Shown here: one piece after another, positions 28,398 through 36,659 of the stretch
Position numbering within the stretch: the stretch's first letter is position 1
Layout: each line of letters begins with the position of its first letter
NCBI RefSeq assembly: GCF_003997935.1
Contig: NZ_RZQL01000005.1
Location: 1 to 64,000 of the forward strand
Length of the DNA stretch: 64,000 bases
Source: Mesorhizobium sp. M7A.F.Ca.US.006.01.1.1
GTDB taxonomy: Bacteria > Pseudomonadota > Alphaproteobacteria > Rhizobiales > Rhizobiaceae
Direction: 5' to 3'
Program-made: the position numbers and the translations under genes
The notes under the pieces: generated by a model
The model's database searches: none
What the model was told of the DNA's origin: nothing
Seen by the model: only the letters and a program-made list of their open reading frames with translations

Positions 28398-29807
28398 ATG
28401 AACAATGATGATTTCCGGCAATGGTCGCGGCGCGCCGCCGACTGGGGCGCTGACTATCGCAACACTCTGCGCGACCGCCCCGTGCGGCCGCTGGTAGAAC
28501 CCGGCGCCATTTCTAGAAGCATAGAGGTTTCGCCGCCCGAAGACGCCGAACCGATGGACCGGATCTTCGCCGATTTCGAAGAGAAGATCCTGCCGGGAAT
28601 GACGCATTGGCAGCATCCGCGCTTCTTCGCCTATTTCCCGGCCAATGCGGCGCCGGTCTCGGTGGTGGCGGAATATCTGGTTTCGGCGATGGCCGCGCAA
28701 TGCATGCTGTGGCAGACGTCGCCGGCGGCGACCGAACTCGAAACCCGCACCGTCGACTGGATGCGCCAGGCGCTCGGTCTGCCCGAAGGCTTCGCCGGGG
28801 TAATCCAGGATTCGGCCTCGTCGGCGACACTGGCCGCGGTGCTGACCATGCGCGAACGGGCGCTTGACTGGCAAGGCAACAAACAGGGCCTGGCAGGGCA
28901 GGCGCGGCTGCGCATCTATTCCTCCGACCAGGTGCATACTTCGATCGACCGGGCGATCTGGGTGTCCGGCATCGGCGAGGACAATCTCGTGCGCATTCCT
29001 GTCGGCGGCCGCTTTCGCTCAATGGACACGGCAGCGCTCGAGGCGGCAATCGTCGCCGACCGGGAAGCCGGCATGCTGCCGGCGGGCATAATCGCTTGCG
29101 TCGGCGGCACCAGCACCGGCGGCACCGACGACATCGCGGCGGTGGCAGAGGTGGCGCGGCGGCATGGGCTTTATCTCCATGTCGATGCCGCCTGGGCGGG
29201 ATCAGCGATGATCTGTCCGGAATATCGGCATTTCTGGACAGGCGTCGAAGGCGCCGATTCGATCGTCTTCAATCCGCACAAATGGCTGGGCGCCCAGTTC
29301 GACTGCTCGATCCAGTTCCTACGCGACCCCGAAAGCCATGTGAGGACGCTGGCCATCAAGCCGGATTATCTGAAGACGCACGGTCATGACGGCATCATCA
29401 ACTATTCCGAATGGTCGGTGCCGCTTGGCAGGCGATTTCGCGCGCTGAAATTATGGTTCCTGCTGCGCGCCCATGGCCTGGAGCGCCTGCGCGCGATGAT
29501 CCGCAATCATGTCGCGTGGAGCGAAGGACTGGCAGCGCGGCTGGCGAGGGAGCCGGATTTCGAGATCGTCAGCGAACCGATGCTGTCGTTGTTCTCGTTC
29601 CGGCACAAGACCGTAACCGACGCGGACGAGCACAATCTGCGCCTTGTCAATGCGATCAACGACGATGGCCGCATCTACCTGACGCAGACGAAGGTTGATG
29701 GACTGATCGCAATTCGGTTCCAAGTCGGACAGTTCGAGGCGACCGCCGCCGATGTCGAGACGGCTTTTGTGGTGGTTACTGAAATCGCACGTAGCTTGGA
29801 TCGCTAA
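28398..29807 (+). CDS. PLP-dependent amino acid decarboxylase, group II
   Basis: The 469-residue protein is like aromatic-L-amino-acid and tryptophan decarboxylases. Key parts are FFAYFPANAAPVSVVAEYL (77-95), SDQVHTSIDRA with His180 that stacks on the cofactor, HVDAAWAGSAM with Asp263, and NPHKWLGAQFD with the cofactor lysine at 295. It would turn an amino acid into its amine and CO2; the exact amino acid cannot be told. A GGGAGGA ribosome-binding site lies close to the ATG. It may be separate from the glp genes that follow after 78 bases. Confidence 0.88.
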   Translation: MNNDDFRQWSRRAADWGADYRNTLRDRPVRPLVEPGAISRSIEVSPPEDAEPMDRIFADFEEKILPGMTHWQHPRFFAYFPANAAPVSVVAEYLVSAMAAQCMLWQTSPAATELETRTVDWMRQALGLPEGFAGVIQDSASSATLAAVLTMRERALDWQGNKQGLAGQARLRIYSSDQVHTSIDRAIWVSGIGEDNLVRIPVGGRFRSMDTAALEAAIVADREAGMLPAGIIACVGGTSTGGTDDIAAVAEVARRHGLYLHVDAAWAGSAMICPEYRHFWTGVEGADSIVFNPHKWLGAQFDCSIQFLRDPESHVRTLAIKPDYLKTHGHDGIINYSEWSVPLGRRFRALKLWFLLRAHGLERLRAMIRNHVAWSEGLAARLAREPDFEIVSEPMLSLFSFRHKTVTDADEHNLRLVNAINDDGRIYLTQTKVDGLIAIRFQVGQFEATAADVETAFVVVTEIARSLDR

Positions 29808-29838
29808 TTTCATTAGCCGGCTTATGCCTTTTCATCGG

Positions 29839-29874
29839 TTTCGTTTTCGACTATAGACAAGAAAAACGAAAACG
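29839..29874 (+). promoter_or_regulatory. Predicted operator in front of glpR
   Basis: TTTCGTTTTCG at 29839-29849 and AACGAAAACG ending at 29874 form an inverted repeat with arms CGTTTTCG (29842-29849) and CGAAAACG (29867-29874). CTATAGA lies between them as a possible -10. It ends 11 bases before the glpR ATG, so it could allow autoregulation. The TTTCG unit recurs in the glpD promoter. Confidence 0.5.
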
Positions 29875-29885
29875 GGAGGTTGCCC

Positions 29886-30653
29886 ATGTATCTGTCGCCG
29901 CGCCATGCCGAGATTATCCAGATGGCCAAGGATCATGGCCGCGTGCTGGTCGATGATCTGGCCACCCACTTCAATGTGACGCCGCAGACCATACGCAAGG
30001 ACCTCAACGATTTGTGCGACCAGCGGCTGCTCTCGCGCATCCATGGCGGCGCGCTGTACCCCTCCGGCATCGAGAACATGGAGTATGAGGCGAGACGCAA
30101 GATCGCCGCCGACGAGAAGGAGGCGATCGGCCGTGCGGCAGCCAGGCTGATCCCCGACAACGCCTCGCTGTTCATCAACATCGGCACCACGACCGAGTCG
30201 GTCAGCAAGGCACTGCTCGATCACAACGGTCTCATGGTCATCACCAATAACATCAATGTTGCCAATAGGATGCGGATATATCCGTCGATCGAAGTGGTGA
30301 TCGCCGGTGGTGTCGTGCGCGGTTCCGATGGCGGTGTGGTCGGCGAGGCGGCGGTCGACTTCATCAGGCAGTTCAAGGTCGATTACGCGGTGATCGGCGC
30401 ATCCGCCATCGACCATGACGGCGCCTTGCTCGACTTCGATTTTCGCGAGGTCAAGGTGGCGCAGGCGATCATCGCCAATGCAAGGCATGTCATCCTGGTT
30501 TCCGACCAGACCAAATTCGAGCGAACCGCACCGGTGCGCATCGGCCATCTGTCGCAGGTCAACACCTTCATCACCGACCGTTGCGACATCCCGTCAGTGC
30601 GCAAGATCTGCCAGGAGGCCGAGGTTCAGCTGATCGAGACGTCGCTCGCCTAG
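29886..30653 (+). CDS. glpR: DeoR/GlpR-family repressor of the glycerol regulon
   Basis: The 255-residue protein has a DeoR-type helix-turn-helix at 1-60: RHAEIIQMAKDHGRVLVDDLATHFNVTPQTIRKDLNDLC with the recognition helix TPQTIRKDL. The C-terminal sugar-phosphate sensing domain has INIGTTTESVSKALLD, TNNINVANRM and DHDGALLDFDFREV. It would release DNA on binding glycerol 3-phosphate. Position 127 bases ahead of glpD and the shared TTTCG motifs support the role. The frame opens two codons earlier at TTG, but ATG 29886 is preferred. Confidence 0.88.
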   Translation: MYLSPRHAEIIQMAKDHGRVLVDDLATHFNVTPQTIRKDLNDLCDQRLLSRIHGGALYPSGIENMEYEARRKIAADEKEAIGRAAARLIPDNASLFINIGTTTESVSKALLDHNGLMVITNNINVANRMRIYPSIEVVIAGGVVRGSDGGVVGEAAVDFIRQFKVDYAVIGASAIDHDGALLDFDFREVKVAQAIIANARHVILVSDQTKFERTAPVRIGHLSQVNTFITDRCDIPSVRKICQEAEVQLIETSLA

Positions 30654-30686
30654 CCGGTTTTCACCTGATATCACGCGCCCGTGATA

Positions 30687-30735
30687 TTTCGTTTGACATT
30701 CGTTATCATTTCGAAATAATTCCGACACGGTTTCG
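30687..30735 (+). promoter_or_regulatory. glpD promoter with five TTTCG motifs at 11-bp steps
   Basis: Motifs TTTCG, ATTCG, TTTCG, TTCCG and TTTCG start at 30687, 30698, 30709, 30720 and 30731, each exactly 11 bases from the next, so they lie on one face of the helix. A promoter is embedded: TTGACA at 30693-30698 and AATAAT at 30715-30720, spacer 16 bases. GlpR binding would block RNA polymerase. The start of glpD is 44 bases after the last motif. Confidence 0.7.
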
Positions 30736-30779
30736 TAACAGCCCAAAAATGGTGCAATGCGAAATCGCTGGAGGAATTT

Positions 30780-32306
30780 GTGGACGCATCTCCGATCCGT
30801 GACATTTTCGTCATTGGTGGCGGCATCAATGGCTGCGGTATCGCCCGCGATGCCGTTGGGCGTGGCTTTTCCGTCTTTCTCGCCGAGATGAACGACCTCG
30901 CCAGCGGGACCTCCTCGGGCTCGACCAAGTTGATCCATGGCGGCCTGCGCTACCTCGAATTCTACGAATTCCGCCTGGTGCGCGAGGCGCTGATGGAGCG
31001 CGAGGTTCTGTGGAAGAACGCGCCGCACATCATCTGGCCGATGCGCTTCGTGCTGCCCTATGCCAAGGGCCTGCGCCCGGCCTGGCTGATCAGGCTCGGT
31101 CTCTTCCTCTACGACCACATTGGCGGGCGCAAATTGCTGCCCGCGACCCGGACGCTGGACATGGCCAGGGATCCGGCCGGCAAACCCTTGAAGCCGCTGT
31201 TCAAGAAGGCCTTCGAATATTCGGATGGCTGGGTCAATGACGCGCGGCTGGTGGCGCTGAACGCACGTGATGCCGCCGACCGCGGCGCAACGGTCCGCAC
31301 CCGCACGAAAGTGACCGGCGCGCGCCGCGAAAACGGCTTGTGGACGATCCAGATCGAGGATCTGCAGACCGGCGAGACCGAGGAGATCAAGGCGCGACTG
31401 CTGGTCAATGCCGCCGGCCCCTGGGTCGATCATGTGCTTTCCGGCGTCGTCGGCCTCAACGATGTGCACAATGTCCGTCTCGTGCAGGGCAGCCACATCG
31501 TCATCGCCAAAAAATTCGACGATCCGCGCGCCTATTTCTTCCAGAACAGGGATGGCCGTATCATCTTCGCCATTCCCTACGAGGAGGAGTTCACCCTGAT
31601 CGGCACCACCGACCAGGATTATCCCGGCGATCCGCATGACGTGAAGATCAGCGACACCGAGATCGATTACCTCTGCGCCGCGGCCAGCGAATATTTCGCA
31701 CAACCGGTCAAGCGCTCGGACATCGTCTGGACCTATTCGGCCGTCCGTCCGCTTTATGATGACGGAGCCTCCAAGGCGCAGGAAGCGACGCGTGACTATG
31801 TGCTCAAGGCCGATGGCGGCGAGGGCGCCGCCCCGATCGTCAACGCCTTTGGTGGCAAGATCACCACCTATCGCCGGCTGGCGGAATCGATGCTGGAAAA
31901 GATCGAGGGTTTTCTTGGCAAACGCGGCAAGCCGTGGACGGCAAACGCGCCGTTGCCGGGCGGCGATTTCCCGGCCACCGGTTTCGATGCCGAAGTGGCG
32001 AAACTGAAGACCGCCTATCCATTCCTCGATGCGCGCCTGGCTCGCCGGCTGACCCGGCTCTATGGCACCCGCGCAAGGATGCTGTTGGGGCTGGCCAAAT
32101 CGAACGTCGATCTCGGCCGCAACTTCGGCGCCGATCTCTACGAGGCCGAGGTGCGCTATCTCGTTCAAAACGAATGGGCTGTCACATCGGAAGATGTGTT
32201 GTGGCGCCGGACCAAGCGCGGTCTGCATCTCAGCCGCGAGCAGGTGGCGGCTCTCGATGAATTCATGCACGGCATAAGCCGGCGCCATGAAGCGGCTGCC
32301 GAATGA
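30780..32306 (+). CDS. glpD: Glycerol-3-phosphate dehydrogenase, FAD-dependent
   Basis: GlpD oxidises glycerol 3-phosphate to dihydroxyacetone phosphate and passes electrons to quinone at the membrane. The 508-residue protein has the FAD-binding GGGINGCGIARDAVGRG near the N-terminus, SGTSSGSTKLIHGGLRYLE, VRLVQGSHIV and GTTDQDYPGDP. It starts at GTG with a strong GGAGGA ribosome-binding site. It is the first structural gene of the glp unit, and its promoter carries the phased TTTCG array. Length is normal for the family. Confidence 0.96.
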   Translation: MDASPIRDIFVIGGGINGCGIARDAVGRGFSVFLAEMNDLASGTSSGSTKLIHGGLRYLEFYEFRLVREALMEREVLWKNAPHIIWPMRFVLPYAKGLRPAWLIRLGLFLYDHIGGRKLLPATRTLDMARDPAGKPLKPLFKKAFEYSDGWVNDARLVALNARDAADRGATVRTRTKVTGARRENGLWTIQIEDLQTGETEEIKARLLVNAAGPWVDHVLSGVVGLNDVHNVRLVQGSHIVIAKKFDDPRAYFFQNRDGRIIFAIPYEEEFTLIGTTDQDYPGDPHDVKISDTEIDYLCAAASEYFAQPVKRSDIVWTYSAVRPLYDDGASKAQEATRDYVLKADGGEGAAPIVNAFGGKITTYRRLAESMLEKIEGFLGKRGKPWTANAPLPGGDFPATGFDAEVAKLKTAYPFLDARLARRLTRLYGTRARMLLGLAKSNVDLGRNFGADLYEAEVRYLVQNEWAVTSEDVLWRRTKRGLHLSREQVAALDEFMHGISRRHEAAAE

Positions 32307-32348
32307 AGAGGGGTTTGAGCTGATGCGGAAGGCCTGGGAGGAGGCGTC

Positions 32349-33428
32349 ATGCTGGAACTGAGAAACGTCACCAAGACGGTCGGTGCGGTCGAGCATATAA
32401 GCGACGTGTCGCTAACGCTCCAGCACGGCTCGCTCAACGTCCTGCTCGGGCCGACGCTTTCCGGCAAGACCAGCTTGATGCGGCTGATGGCCGGCCTGGA
32501 CGTGCCGACCTCCGGTTCGATCTGGTTCGACGGCCAGAATGTCACCGGCGTGCCGGTGCAGAAGCGCAAGATCGCCATGGTCTACCAGCAGTTCATCAAC
32601 TATCCGGCGATGACCGTCTATGAGAACATCGCTTCGCCGCTCCGGGTGGCTGGCACCGATCAGGCGAAGATAGACAAGGAAGTGCGCCATGCCGCCGCAC
32701 TTCTCAAGCTGACACCCTATCTCGACCGCACGCCGCTCAGCCTGTCCGGTGGCCAGCAGCAGCGCACCGCACTGGCGCGCGCCATCGTCAAGAACGCCAG
32801 CCTGGTGCTGCTCGACGAACCGCTCGCCAATCTCGACTACAAATTGCGCGAGGAACTGCGCGCCGAATTGCCCCGGATCTTCGCCGCCGCCGGCACAATC
32901 TTCGTCTATGCCACGACCGAGCCGCACGAAGCGCTGCTGCTCGGCGGCAACACGGCGACGCTTTCCGAAGGGCGGATCACCCAGTTCGGACCGACCATCG
33001 ACGTGTTCCGCAAGCCGGTTGATCTGGTGACGGCCAAGACTTTCGCCGACCCGCCGCTCAACACCATCGTGCTGGCCAAGAAAGGGGGGGATTTCCTGCT
33101 TGAGGGCGGGGTCAAACTGCCGGTGCCCGCCGATCTCGCCGGCATTGCCGATGCCATGTACACGGTCGGTTTTCAGCCGCATCACCTGTCGCTCGATCTG
33201 CCCAATCCCGCCGCTGTCCCGGTGCGCGCCAAGGTGACGATCACCGAGATCACCGGCTCGGAAAGCTTCATCCATCTCGATTTCGCGGACGCACGCTGGG
33301 TGATGCTGACCCACGGCATCCGCGACTTCGAACCCGACGCCGAGATCGAGGTGTTCATCGATCCGCGCCATATCATGGTTTTCGACGAGCACGGCCGCGC
33401 CGTGGCCGCGCCGAAGCTGGCGGCTTGA
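32349..33428 (+). CDS. glpS: Glycerol ABC transporter ATPase GlpS
   Basis: The 359-residue ABC ATPase belongs to the MalK-like importer group with a C-terminal regulatory domain from about residue 240. Walker A is GPTLSGKT (34-41), signature LSGGQ (132-136), and Walker B LVLLDEP (152-158). The H-loop is degenerate: the usual VTHDQ stretch reads ATTEP with Thr190 in place of the switch histidine. It pairs with GlpT, which has the opposite pattern. It would drive glycerol import across the inner membrane. GGAGGAGG lies before the ATG. Confidence 0.93.
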   Translation: MLELRNVTKTVGAVEHISDVSLTLQHGSLNVLLGPTLSGKTSLMRLMAGLDVPTSGSIWFDGQNVTGVPVQKRKIAMVYQQFINYPAMTVYENIASPLRVAGTDQAKIDKEVRHAAALLKLTPYLDRTPLSLSGGQQQRTALARAIVKNASLVLLDEPLANLDYKLREELRAELPRIFAAAGTIFVYATTEPHEALLLGGNTATLSEGRITQFGPTIDVFRKPVDLVTAKTFADPPLNTIVLAKKGGDFLLEGGVKLPVPADLAGIADAMYTVGFQPHHLSLDLPNPAAVPVRAKVTITEITGSESFIHLDFADARWVMLTHGIRDFEPDAEIEVFIDPRHIMVFDEHGRAVAAPKLAA

Positions 33429-33438
33429 GGGGAAAGAG

Positions 33439-34506
33439 ATGGCGCGCATAGACGTCAACCATGTCAGGCATTCCTATCTGCCCAACCCGCAGAAGGACGC
33501 CGATTTCGCGCTCAGGGAAGTGCACCACACCTTCGAGGACGGCGGAGCGTATGCGCTGCTCGGGCCATCGGGCTGCGGCAAGACCACGCTGCTCAACATC
33601 ATTTCGGGATTGCTGCATCCCTCGCACGGCCAGTTGCTGTTCAACGGCAAGGACGTGACCAATTTGTCGACGCAGGAGCGCAATATCGCGCAGGTGTTCC
33701 AGTTCCCGGTCATCTACGACACCATGACCGTCTACGACAATCTGGCCTTCCCGCTGCGCAATCGCGGCGTGCCGGAAGCCGATGTCGACCGCAAGGTGCG
33801 CGAGACGCTGGAGATGATCGACCTGGCGTCCTGGGCGAAGAAGAAGGCGAGGGGCCTGACCGCCGACCAGAAACAGAAGATATCGCTCGGCCGCGGGCTG
33901 GTGCGCTCCGACGTCAACGCCATCCTGTTCGACGAGCCGCTGACCGTCATCGACCCGCATATGAAATGGGTGCTGCGTTCGCAGCTGAAGCAACTGCACC
34001 GCCGCTTCGGCTACACCATGGTCTATGTGACGCACGACCAGACCGAGGCGCTGACCTTCGCCGACCAGGTCGTGGTCATGTATGACGGCGGCATTGTGCA
34101 GATCGGCACGCCGGCCGAATTGTTCGAACGGCCACGCCACACTTTTGTCGGTTATTTCATCGGCTCACCCGGCATGAACGTCATGCCGGTGGCGATCGAC
34201 GGCAAGACGGCGACGCTCGGCTCGCAGCGCATCGAACTGCCGGGCGCGCCAAAAGCAGGCAGTGGTGCCATCGAGCTTGGTATCCGTCCCGAATATGTTC
34301 GGCTCGGCCGCGACGGCATGGCCGTGCAGGTCAGCAAGGTCGAGGATCTCGGCCGCCACAAGGTGGTGCGCGCCAAGCTCGAAGGCCGCGATATTGCTGC
34401 CGTGATCGGCGAGGACGAGACCGTGCCCGCCGATCCGAAGGTGCGGTTCGACCCGGCCGGCATCAACATCTATGCCGATTCCTGGCGCGTCGAGATGGGG
34501 GCATAG
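33439..34506 (+). CDS. glpT: Glycerol ABC transporter ATPase GlpT
   Basis: The 355-residue ABC ATPase has Walker A GPSGCGKT (42-49), Walker B AILFDEP (161-167) and an intact switch histidine at 199 (YVTHDQTEAL). Its signature is degenerate: LTADQ (140-144) stands where LSGGQ is usual. GlpS has the good signature and the bad H-loop. A C-terminal OB-like regulatory domain follows from about residue 240. It starts 10 bases after glpS and its stop precedes glpP directly. This GlpT is not the glycerol-3-phosphate antiporter of enterobacteria. Confidence 0.93.
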   Translation: MARIDVNHVRHSYLPNPQKDADFALREVHHTFEDGGAYALLGPSGCGKTTLLNIISGLLHPSHGQLLFNGKDVTNLSTQERNIAQVFQFPVIYDTMTVYDNLAFPLRNRGVPEADVDRKVRETLEMIDLASWAKKKARGLTADQKQKISLGRGLVRSDVNAILFDEPLTVIDPHMKWVLRSQLKQLHRRFGYTMVYVTHDQTEALTFADQVVVMYDGGIVQIGTPAELFERPRHTFVGYFIGSPGMNVMPVAIDGKTATLGSQRIELPGAPKAGSGAIELGIRPEYVRLGRDGMAVQVSKVEDLGRHKVVRAKLEGRDIAAVIGEDETVPADPKVRFDPAGINIYADSWRVEMGA

Positions 34507-35373
<867 letters not shown>

Positions 35374-35374
35374 G

Positions 35375-36289
35375 ATGAGCGGCGCCAACGAGAGAGCCGA
35401 TAGAGTGAGCGAGACCACAGCAGCGGGCAAACTGGCGAGCACACTCTCGCAGGATCAGGTCGCCCGGCTGATGCGCAAACGCGGCGAGGAATCGCACTGG
35501 TGGTGGATCGTGCCGACGGTCTACATCATCGTGCTTTTGCTGCCGATCTACTGGCTCATCAACATGAGCTTCAAGACCAATGCCGAGATCGTTTCCTCGC
35601 TGACGCTCTATCCGCACCAGCCTACGATCGCCAATTACGTCACCATCTTCACCGACGCCTCCTGGTATTCGGGCTACATCAACTCGATCACCTATGTGGT
35701 GATGAATATGGTGATTTCGGTGGCTGCCGCGCTGCCGGCGGCTTACGCCTTCTCGCGCTACCGCTTCCTCGGCGACAAGCACCTGTTTTTCTGGCTGCTG
35801 ACCAACCGCATGGCGCCTCCGGCGGTGTTCGCTCTGCCGTTCTTCCAACTCTACTCGGCCTTCGGCCTGATCGACACCCATATCGCAGTGGCACTGGCGC
35901 ACTGCCTGTTCAACGTGCCGCTGGCGGTGTGGATCCTCGAAGGCTTCATGTCGGGCGTGCCGAAGGAAATCGACGAGACCGCCTATATTGACGGCTATTC
36001 GTTCCCGCGCTTCTTCGTCAGGATATTCATGCCGCTGATCGCGAGCGGCATCGGCGTCGCCTGCTTCTTCTGCTTCATGTTCTCCTGGGTGGAATTGCTG
36101 ATTGCCCGCACGCTGACCACCACCGACGCCAAACCGATCGCCGCCACCATGACCCGCACCGTTTCGGCCGCCGGCATGGACTGGGGGCTGCTCGCCGCCG
36201 CCGGCGTGCTGACGCTGATTCCTGGCGCGCTCGTCATCTGGTTCGTCCGAAACTACATCGCCAAGGGCTTCGCCCTGGGGAGGGTGTGA
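35375..36289 (+). CDS. glpQ: Glycerol ABC transporter permease GlpQ
   Basis: The 304-residue MalG-type permease has a hydrophilic N-terminal part of about 45 residues, then six membrane segments, beginning WWIVPTVYIIVLLLPIYWLI. The EAA-type loop reads ETAYIDGYSFPRFFVRIFMP. It starts one base after glpP. The final residues IAKGFALGRV are typical of MalG-type permeases. The name is shared with, but unrelated to, the periplasmic phosphodiesterase GlpQ of E. coli. Confidence 0.93.
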   Translation: MSGANERADRVSETTAAGKLASTLSQDQVARLMRKRGEESHWWWIVPTVYIIVLLLPIYWLINMSFKTNAEIVSSLTLYPHQPTIANYVTIFTDASWYSGYINSITYVVMNMVISVAAALPAAYAFSRYRFLGDKHLFFWLLTNRMAPPAVFALPFFQLYSAFGLIDTHIAVALAHCLFNVPLAVWILEGFMSGVPKEIDETAYIDGYSFPRFFVRIFMPLIASGIGVACFFCFMFSWVELLIARTLTTTDAKPIAATMTRTVSAAGMDWGLLAAAGVLTLIPGALVIWFVRNYIAKGFALGRV

Positions 36290-36291
36290 CC

Positions 36292-36579
36292 ATGAATTTC
36301 GACCTTACCTGGATGGCGTGGACGTGGCCGACGGCGGCCTTTTTCGGGACCATTCTTCTGCTGCTTTGCGGCATGGCGGCGTGGGAATACGCCTCGCCGG
36401 GCGGCAATCCACGCGTCGGCGTCCTGCGCTTCGAGACGACACGCGGCGACCGTCTTTTCCTGTCGCTGCTTGGCAGCGCCTTTATCCATCTCGCTTGGCT
36501 GGGTCTTGTCGGATCCAACCTGTGGTGGGCTCTCGCTCTCTCCGTGGTCTACGCCGTTGGCGTGTTCCGCTACGTATAG
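36292..36579 (+). CDS. glpU: DUF2160 membrane protein GlpU
   Basis: The 95-residue product has about three hydrophobic segments (WPTAAFFGTILLLLCGMAAW, LFLSLLGSAFIHLAWLGLV, WWALALSVVYAVGVFRYV) and matches the DUF2160 family, which is found almost only in glycerol ABC transporter loci. It starts two bases after glpQ and lies before the binding protein. It is probably an accessory membrane subunit of the transporter; its role is not established. The ATG at 36292 is preferred over an upstream GTG that lies inside glpQ. Confidence 0.88.
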   Translation: MNFDLTWMAWTWPTAAFFGTILLLLCGMAAWEYASPGGNPRVGVLRFETTRGDRLFLSLLGSAFIHLAWLGLVGSNLWWALALSVVYAVGVFRYV

Positions 36580-36659
36580 AGGGGGAAACTGTTGGAGCGA
36601 CCGCGTGCCGGCGACCGCTCCAGATCGCGCTTGAAACCTTAAAACAGTGGAGGAAACAC

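Noticed and set aside
30594-32396. A 600-codon open frame opposite glpD
   Set aside because: It is a shadow of glpD and covers the glpD promoter as well; no ribosome-binding site or domain is seen.
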